From contig JAFQDI010000206.1 in the NCBI GenBank assembly GCA_017416055.1, positions 1-13,091 of the forward strand: 13,091 nt of DNA, given 5' to 3'. Source of the DNA: Lachnospiraceae bacterium. Lineage in GTDB: Bacteria > Bacillota_A > Clostridia > Lachnospirales > Lachnospiraceae. Positions 8,679 to 13,091 of this stretch are shown here, one piece after another. A program made the position numbers and the translations under genes. The notes under the pieces were generated by a model, which was not told where the DNA came from, did not search any database, and worked only from the letters and a program-made list of their open reading frames with translations. Within the stretch, counting starts at the first letter, position 1. Each line of letters opens with the position of its first letter.

Positions 8679-9305
8679 ATGTCAGAGAAAAACATGGAGA
8701 ACAACAAAGTAACGGTGATCGGAGAGATTGCCGGTGAATTTTCATTCAGTCATGAGGTGTACGGAGAGGGATTTTATATGGTCGATCTGTCAGTCAACCG
8801 GTTGAGTGATCAGGCGGATATCATCCCATTGATGGTGTCGGAGCGTCTGCTGGATGTGCATCAAAGTTATCTGGGGCAGACTATCTCTGCCAGCGGTCAG
8901 TTCCGTTCATATAATCGCCACGAGGGTAACCGTAACCGGCTTTTGCTCTCAGTGTTCGTGCGCGAACTGGAATTTATGGAGAAGTTTGACGATTACACGA
9001 AGACGAACCAGATCTTTTTGGATGGATATATCTGCAAGCAGCCGGTTTATCGCAAGACTCCACTGGGCAGAGAGATTGCGGATCTGTTGGTGGCGGTCAA
9101 CCGTCCCTACGGAAAATCAGACTACATACCCTGCATCGCGTGGGGGAGAAATGCACGCTTTGCTGCCGGATTTGAAGTCGGCGGCCGTGTCCGCGTTTGG
9201 GGGCGTGTACAGAGCAGAGAGTATACAAAGAAATTGAACGAGGTGGACTGCGAGAAACGTATCGCGTACGAGATCTCGGTGGGCAAATTGGAGTACGGTG
9301 ATTAA
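8679..9305 (+). CDS. SSB-like protein with two OB folds
   Basis: 208-residue soluble protein related to single-stranded DNA-binding protein. The second half (about 110-205) is clearly SSB-like: NQIFLDGYICKQPVYRKTP, then REIADLLVAVNRPYG, SDYIPCIAWG and VRVWGRVQSREY match the OB-fold strands of bacterial SSB (pattern: gR.t.dPe.r.Tp.G, f.lAvNRp, dfIpcvaWg, v.VeGriqtR.Y). The first half (about 10-100) looks like a more diverged OB fold, opening VTVIGEIAGE and ending with a similar FVRELEFM strand. The acidic DDDIPF-type C-terminal tip that housekeeping SSBs use to recruit partners is absent; it ends LEYGD. I choose ATG 8679 with AAAGGAG at 8 nt; the in-frame ATG at 8628 is about 19 nt from its nearest RBS-like site. 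The acidic lipoprotein gene follows after 97 bp. ssDNA binding is inferred; the cellular role is unknown. Confidence 0.8.
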   Translation: MSEKNMENNKVTVIGEIAGEFSFSHEVYGEGFYMVDLSVNRLSDQADIIPLMVSERLLDVHQSYLGQTISASGQFRSYNRHEGNRNRLLLSVFVRELEFMEKFDDYTKTNQIFLDGYICKQPVYRKTPLGREIADLLVAVNRPYGKSDYIPCIAWGRNARFAAGFEVGGRVRVWGRVQSREYTKKLNEVDCEKRIAYEISVGKLEYGD

Positions 9306-9402
9306 AAACTGGAAAATCTTTCTTCTATAGATTTGAAGTGATTTGAACATATTAACAGCAAGAGTTCATACTCAAAACTTATGGAGAAAGAAGGAGTACA
9401 GG

Positions 9403-9786
9403 ATGAAAAAAATCAGACTTTTGGGTGTGCTTGCCCTCGCGGTGATCTGTCTTACCGTGATGTCCGGATGCGGTCGCAGTGGTAATGATTCAGAAACAGA
9501 CGGTTCAGAGATGCAGAGCGGTTCGGATCAGGCCGGCGACAACACCGCCGCTACCGACAGAACCGATGAATCCCGGGATCATGGAAATGACAATACACAG
9601 AAGGAAACCGACGAAGAAGGTGGAACCGGCGGTTTGCTGGACGACATCGGAGACGGGATCACTGACGCGATGGACGATATCGGCGATGCAGCAGGCGATA
9701 TCATGGATGATATCGGTGGAAGTGGATCTATGGAGGATGACACGGACAGAGGTTCTGTGGGAAATGGTGAAAACAGAATGAGATAA
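9403..9786 (+). CDS. Small acidic lipoprotein with DDIG repeats
   Basis: 127-residue putative lipoprotein of no recognised function. The N-terminus is a classical signal: MKKIR, a hydrophobic core (about 6-20), then VMSGC with lipidation expected at C23. The mature part is almost all hydrophilic and highly acidic. A Gly/Ser/Asp/Thr-rich linker (24-72) is followed by three imperfect repeats at about 77-107 centred on LLDDIGDGI, AMDDIGDAA and IMDDIGG, spaced 10-11 residues and possibly forming amphipathic or cation-binding segments. The start is ATG 9403, with AAGGAG 6 nt upstream and directly followed by the lysine-rich signal; the in-frame ATG at 9343 would put 20 residues before the signal and has no RBS. 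The gene lies 97 bp after the SSB-like gene and just before a strong terminator, so it closes that transcript. Similar small acidic lipoproteins are common in Clostridia, from memory. Confidence 0.82.
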   Translation: MKKIRLLGVLALAVICLTVMSGCGRSGNDSETDGSEMQSGSDQAGDNTAATDRTDESRDHGNDNTQKETDEEGGTGGLLDDIGDGITDAMDDIGDAAGDIMDDIGGSGSMEDDTDRGSVGNGENRMR

Positions 9787-9791
9787 ACCAT

Positions 9792-9830
9792 AAAGAGAAG
9801 TCAGATATTCCGTCTGACTTTTCTTTTTTT
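9792..9830 (+). terminator. Rho-independent terminator after the lipoprotein gene
   Basis: The core stem AAGTCAGA (9798-9805) pairs with TCTGACTT (9813-9820) around a 7-nt loop. Pairing can extend outward to 9792 and 9826 with one G-U, through an A-rich 5' arm and a T-rich 3' arm, and a T-run reaches 9830. It lies 5 nt after the lipoprotein stop and separates that unit from the next promoter. Confidence 0.9.
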
Positions 9831-9835
9831 CGTGG

Positions 9836-9864
9836 TTGCTTTATGGGCCGGATAAGGTTATACT
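9836..9864 (+). promoter_or_regulatory. Sigma-A-type promoter of the polysaccharide cluster
   Basis: TTGCTT (9836-9841) and TATACT (9859-9864) are separated by exactly 17 bp. This follows directly after the terminator and predicts a start near 9871, leaving a leader of about 29 nt before ATG 9900. It is the best-formed promoter in the window. Confidence 0.68.
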
Positions 9865-9899
9865 ATATAGAAAGAAATCGAATTATATGAGGGAATAAA

Positions 9900-10832
9900 A
9901 TGGCAGAAAATAACCGTATCGGGGTTGTGATCGTAACTTATAATCGTTTGGATAAATTGAAGACGGCACTTCAGTGTTTCGAACAGCAGACTGTTCTTCC
10001 GGAGTATGTTTTGGTGGTGGATAATGCCAGCACAGATGACACGGAGTCCTATTTGAAGACATGGCGGGAATCAGAGGCCGGATTTACCAAACATGTAATC
10101 AGAAACGGGCAGAATTTGGGTGGAAGCGGAGGCTTTTATACCGGTCTGGAGAGAGCAAAGCAACTGTCGGCGGACTGGATATGGGTGTCTGATGACGACG
10201 CATTCCCGGAGAAACGTGCGATCGAGGAAGCTTCGGCATATCTGAAAGAACACAAAGCTGAGTGGTCCGGGATTGCCGCGATCTGCGGAGCGGTGATCAA
10301 TGACGGAGAGATTGACATCACACATCGAAAAAACATGTACAGCAGAGGTGTTTGGGTGCTTGAAAAGCTGATTCCCAAAACGGAGTACGAGAAGAAAGCA
10401 TTTGAGCTGAACGGCTTTTCTTACGTGGGAACGATGATTCACAAGAAGAAGCTTAACGAAGCAGGCATGACGATGAAGGATTATTTCATCTGGTGGGATG
10501 ACACGGAGCACAGTCTCCGGCTGTCGAAGACCGGAAGGATTTTGTGCGTGCCGGCTGTCAGGATTCACCACGATGTTCCTGTGATAAGCGGACAGTTCGG
10601 ATGGAAAAATTATTATGGGTACCGGAATGCGGCGGATATGTATAGACGTCATTTTCCGAAGCGATGTTATGAGTATTTTCGGCGAAGAGCGATTCTGATC
10701 TCTTATCTGTTAGATCTGGTGGGATATCGGAAAGCCGGAAACAAAGCGGTCCGCTGCGCGATGCAGGACGCAAAAGAGGGAAGACTGGGGATCCATCCGG
10801 TGTATAAACCGGGTTGGAAGCCGGAAAACTGA
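9900..10832 (+). CDS. GT2 glycosyltransferase, GlfT/rhamnosyltransferase-like
   Basis: 310-residue cytoplasmic family 2 glycosyltransferase that would add one sugar to a lipid-linked surface-glycan intermediate. Motifs: VVIVTYNR at 9-16, VVDNASTDDT at 39-48, RNGQNLGGSGGFYTG at 68-82, DDD at 98-100 (the DxD-type metal site, in WVSDDDAFP), and WWDDTEHSLR at 198-207, which supplies the acidic catalytic base, then HHD at 223-225. The NxGGSGGF and FIWWDDxE pair is typical of galactofuranosyltransferases such as GlfT2 and of related rhamnosyltransferases, so donor specificity stays open. No membrane helix is seen. ATG 9900 follows GAGGG by 6 nt. It is the first gene after the promoter, with the flippase gene starting 11 bp after its stop, so the two are co-transcribed. 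Confidence 0.92.
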   Translation: MAENNRIGVVIVTYNRLDKLKTALQCFEQQTVLPEYVLVVDNASTDDTESYLKTWRESEAGFTKHVIRNGQNLGGSGGFYTGLERAKQLSADWIWVSDDDAFPEKRAIEEASAYLKEHKAEWSGIAAICGAVINDGEIDITHRKNMYSRGVWVLEKLIPKTEYEKKAFELNGFSYVGTMIHKKKLNEAGMTMKDYFIWWDDTEHSLRLSKTGRILCVPAVRIHHDVPVISGQFGWKNYYGYRNAADMYRRHFPKRCYEYFRRRAILISYLLDLVGYRKAGNKAVRCAMQDAKEGRLGIHPVYKPGWKPEN

Positions 10833-10843
10833 GAGGAAAACGA

Positions 10844-12313
10844 ATGAATCAACCCAGTGTGAAGAAAAATTATTTTTTCAGACTATTTTATGATGTTTTA
10901 ACACTGATCACACCGTTTATTACGACACCCTATATTTCTCGGGTGTTGGGGGCGGACGGTGTGGGAATTCACAGCTACACATCGTCGGTGATCATGTATT
11001 TTTCACTGTTTGCCGCATTGGGAACGGTTTCTTACGGTGCGCGGGAGATTGCGCGGCACCGGGATGACCGTGCAGAGGCGAGCAAGCTGTTTTGGGAGAT
11101 CGAACTGCTGACGGTTCTGACCTCAGCGGTCTGTCTGGTGCTCTGGATCGGGTTCATTGCATTTAGCACGGAGTATCGATACTATTATCTTGCGCTGACA
11201 CCGATGTTGTTGGCGACAACAGCAGATATTTCCTGGTTTTTTATGGGACATGAGCAGATCAAACACACCGTTACCGGGAATTCAATCTGTAAATTGCTGG
11301 GGATTGCTGTTCTTTTTCTTTTGGTCAGAGAAAAGGACGATTTGCTGATGTACTGTGTGATCAGTTCCTGCGTGCAGTTTGCCGGCAACCTTACCATGTG
11401 GATTCACCTGCCGAAGATGCTGGACCATGTGGATTTTGGTACGCTGAGTGTCAGACGGCATTTGAAGGAAACGTTGATCTACTTTATTCCCACGGTGGCC
11501 ACGTCGGTGTATACGGTACTGGACAAGACCCTGATCGGCCTGATCACAAAGAACACGTATGAAAACGGATACTACGAGCAGGCGACCAGAGTGATTAATA
11601 TCGTCAAATCGTTGGTGTTTACCGCCGTGAATATGGTGATGGAGGCCAGAATATCGTATCTTTTTGTGGAAAAGAAATATGAAGAGATCAAGCAGCGGAT
11701 CACCGATTCCATGGATTTTATTTTGCTGGCAGGATTTGGCTGTGCATTCGGAATCAGCGGTATCGCCAGTGTTTTTGTTCCGCTTTTCTTTGGAGCGGGA
11801 TATGAGCCGGTTGTCACATTGCTTTACATGATGGCACCGTTGATTGTCATTATTGGTGTGAGCAATTGTCTTGGCAGTCAGTATTACACGCCGAGCGGGA
11901 AGAGAAAACAAAGTGCCGGATATATCGTGGCGGGATCTGTGGTAAATATTTGTCTGAATCTGGTGTTGATCCCAGGATTCGGAGCGGGTGGAGCCACGAT
12001 TGCATCGATTATCGCAGAGTTGACGATTGCGGTGCTCTATCTACGCTCTTGCGATGGATACATGACGGCCGGTGTGCTGTGGAGTCGGAGCTGGAAGCGT
12101 TTGATCGCCGGTTCGGTGATGTTAGTGGCTGTGATTGCAACGGGAAGATATTTGAAGATGGCAGCGGTGACAGTGGTTGTAGCACAGATCGCTGTTGGAG
12201 TAGGCATTTACGGGATTATTTTGTTGCTGCTGAAGGACTCGATGCTCAAGAATATCCTTGATATGGGCATCGGATTGATTAGGAAGGGAGATCGGAAGGA
12301 TGCTGCCGATTAA
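10844..12313 (+). CDS. Wzx-type polysaccharide flippase (MOP superfamily)
   Basis: 489-residue integral membrane protein of the polysaccharide transporter family, expected to flip undecaprenyl-diphosphate-linked oligosaccharide across the membrane. The N-terminus (NYFFRLFYDVLTLITPFITT, then PYISRVLGADGVG) is the family hallmark and forms the first helix and loop. I see roughly 12-14 hydrophobic segments along the length, and late motifs such as NCLGSQYYTPSGK and NICLNLVLIPGFGAGGATIA that are typical of Wzx. The start is ATG 10844 with GAGAGG (10831-10836) upstream; an in-frame ATG at 10814 lies inside the preceding gene and lacks the RBS. It overlaps the LicD gene by 14 bp. Substrate specificity cannot be inferred. 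Nothing appears broken. Confidence 0.95.
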   Translation: MNQPSVKKNYFFRLFYDVLTLITPFITTPYISRVLGADGVGIHSYTSSVIMYFSLFAALGTVSYGAREIARHRDDRAEASKLFWEIELLTVLTSAVCLVLWIGFIAFSTEYRYYYLALTPMLLATTADISWFFMGHEQIKHTVTGNSICKLLGIAVLFLLVREKDDLLMYCVISSCVQFAGNLTMWIHLPKMLDHVDFGTLSVRRHLKETLIYFIPTVATSVYTVLDKTLIGLITKNTYENGYYEQATRVINIVKSLVFTAVNMVMEARISYLFVEKKYEEIKQRITDSMDFILLAGFGCAFGISGIASVFVPLFFGAGYEPVVTLLYMMAPLIVIIGVSNCLGSQYYTPSGKRKQSAGYIVAGSVVNICLNLVLIPGFGAGGATIASIIAELTIAVLYLRSCDGYMTAGVLWSRSWKRLIAGSVMLVAVIATGRYLKMAAVTVVVAQIAVGVGIYGIILLLLKDSMLKNILDMGIGLIRKGDRKDAAD

Positions 12314-13091
12314 GATTGATTTGCCGGAGCGTTTTCTTGAAGAGGAAGTGCGGGATGGGTATACTATCTCTACAGAGATGAAAGCGAATTGGGCGGTACA
12401 GATGGATCTGCTGGCGGAGTTTGACCGCGTATGCAAAGAACATAATATTGAGTATTTTGCCTGCGGAGGAACATTGCTCGGGGCAGTGCGCCACGGTGGA
12501 TATATACCGTGGGATGATGATATTGATCTGATGATCACACGTGATAATTACAACAAACTGTGTGCATGCGGGCCGACTGCGTTCACAGGACGTTATTTTT
12601 TTCAGACAGAGGATACGGATCCCGGAACTTTGCGCAATCATGCGCAGCTCAGAAACAGTGAGACGACAGGCGTGATCCGCGAGGAAGCCCAGTACAAATA
12701 TCAATTTAATCAGGGCATCTTTCTGGACATCTTTCCGTTGGACAACCTTCCGGAGCGGGGAATGGAACGGGAAAAGTTTTTGGCAAAACTGAGAAGTCGG
12801 ATGCGTCTGGCGCATGCGTTTGCACTTTTGACTTCCCGATACACGAAGACGGATTTTGGTGGAGTGAAAGGGAAGATTATTCGAGTTCTCGGTGCAATCA
12901 TTCATCCGATCTATCGTATGATTCCGGTAAAAAATATCTTTTACGCGCAGTTAGAAACATGCATGCAGCGTTATAATGACCAACAGACAGAAGAGATTGC
13001 TTCACTATTTGTGTTGGATGACCGATTGGAAAACTGTATCTGGAAAAATGCGGATTTTGCAGGAGAGGGTGTGGAATTGGACTTCGAGTGG
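12300..13091 (+). CDS. LicD-family phosphotransferase, 3' end outside window
   Basis: 264 codons from ATG 12300 are open to the right edge. LicD proteins are nucleotidyltransferase-fold enzymes that transfer phosphocholine or similar phospho-groups onto surface sugars such as teichoic acid or capsule. The diagnostic motif GTLLGAVRHGGYIPWDDDID spans residues 57-76, with the metal-binding aspartates in DDDID (72-76), and GIFLDIFPLD is at 139-148. The start has GGGAG (12286-12290) 9 nt upstream and overlaps the end of the flippase gene by 14 bp, indicating translational coupling. It is the third gene of the plus-strand polysaccharide operon, which continues beyond the window. No choline kinase or cytidylyltransferase gene is seen here, so the transferred group is unknown. 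Confidence 0.94.
   Translation, partial: MLPIKIDLPERFLEEEVRDGYTISTEMKANWAVQMDLLAEFDRVCKEHNIEYFACGGTLLGAVRHGGYIPWDDDIDLMITRDNYNKLCACGPTAFTGRYFFQTEDTDPGTLRNHAQLRNSETTGVIREEAQYKYQFNQGIFLDIFPLDNLPERGMEREKFLAKLRSRMRLAHAFALLTSRYTKTDFGGVKGKIIRVLGAIIHPIYRMIPVKNIFYAQLETCMQRYNDQQTEEIASLFVLDDRLENCIWKNADFAGEGVELDFEW

Noticed and set aside
8652..9266. 12-bp direct repeat AAACGTATCGCG at 8652-8663 and 9255-9266, before and near the end of the SSB-like gene
   Set aside because: A few 12-mer matches are expected by chance in 13 kb, and no extension or third copy is seen.
9303..9402. Possible promoter or hairpin between the SSB-like and lipoprotein genes (TTAAAA, TATAGA, and AAATCT paired with AGATTT)
   Set aside because: The elements match consensus poorly, the 6-bp stem is AT-rich and there is no T-run; too weak to call.
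1..13091. CRISPR array, insertion sequence, tRNA or rRNA
   Set aside because: No regularly spaced repeats, transposase motifs, terminal inverted repeats or RNA-gene signatures were seen by eye on either strand.

Overview
The window looks like chromosomal DNA from a Gram-positive Firmicute, probably a Clostridia/Lachnospiraceae-type gut anaerobe. The reasons are strong AGGAGG-like ribosome binding sites, sigma-A-like promoters, a class A penicillin-binding protein, a YfhO/GtrA/CsbB-type glycosylation set, LicD and moderate GC content. The family-level placement is inference; no rRNA or other taxonomic marker is present.

Left two thirds (1-8471), all on the minus strand: a tightly packed run reads, in transcription order, GT2 polyprenyl-phosphate glycosyltransferase (8471-7524), GtrA-family membrane protein (7503-7093), YfhO-family large membrane glycosyltransferase (about 7066/6988-4334), argininosuccinate lyase argH (4331-2952), YigZ/IMPACT-family protein (2939-2313) and a class A penicillin-binding protein that runs off the left edge (2252 to <1). 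Gaps are 2 to 60 bp and no terminator is visible between genes, so it may be one operon. The first three genes match the known three-component systems (CsbB-GtcA-YfhO type) that add sugars to teichoic acid or other surface polymers from a lipid-linked sugar donor outside the membrane. The penicillin-binding protein polymerises and crosslinks peptidoglycan. argH is the metabolic outsider. The main oddity is an in-frame TAA at codon 5 of yfhO: the well-placed RBS and ATG at 7066 are followed by a stop at 7054-7052, yet the frame continues with convincing YfhO N-terminal sequence.

Middle (8472-9830): a divergent AT-rich intergenic region of about 207 bp separates the minus-strand run from plus-strand genes. 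These are a two-OB-fold SSB-like protein (8679-9305), a small, very acidic lipoprotein with a DDIG repeat (9403-9786), and a clear rho-independent terminator (9792-9830).

Right part (9831-13091), plus strand: a good sigma-A-like promoter (9836-9864) drives the start of a surface-polysaccharide cluster. It contains a GlfT-like GT2 glycosyltransferase, a Wzx-type flippase and a LicD-family phosphotransferase that continues beyond the right edge. The spacing (11 bp, then a 14 bp overlap) indicates one transcript. The window is therefore mostly cell-envelope biosynthesis, with two surface-glycan modules transcribed away from a central SSB-like/lipoprotein unit. I see no mobile elements, CRISPR arrays or RNA genes, and no system that looks wholly undescribed.
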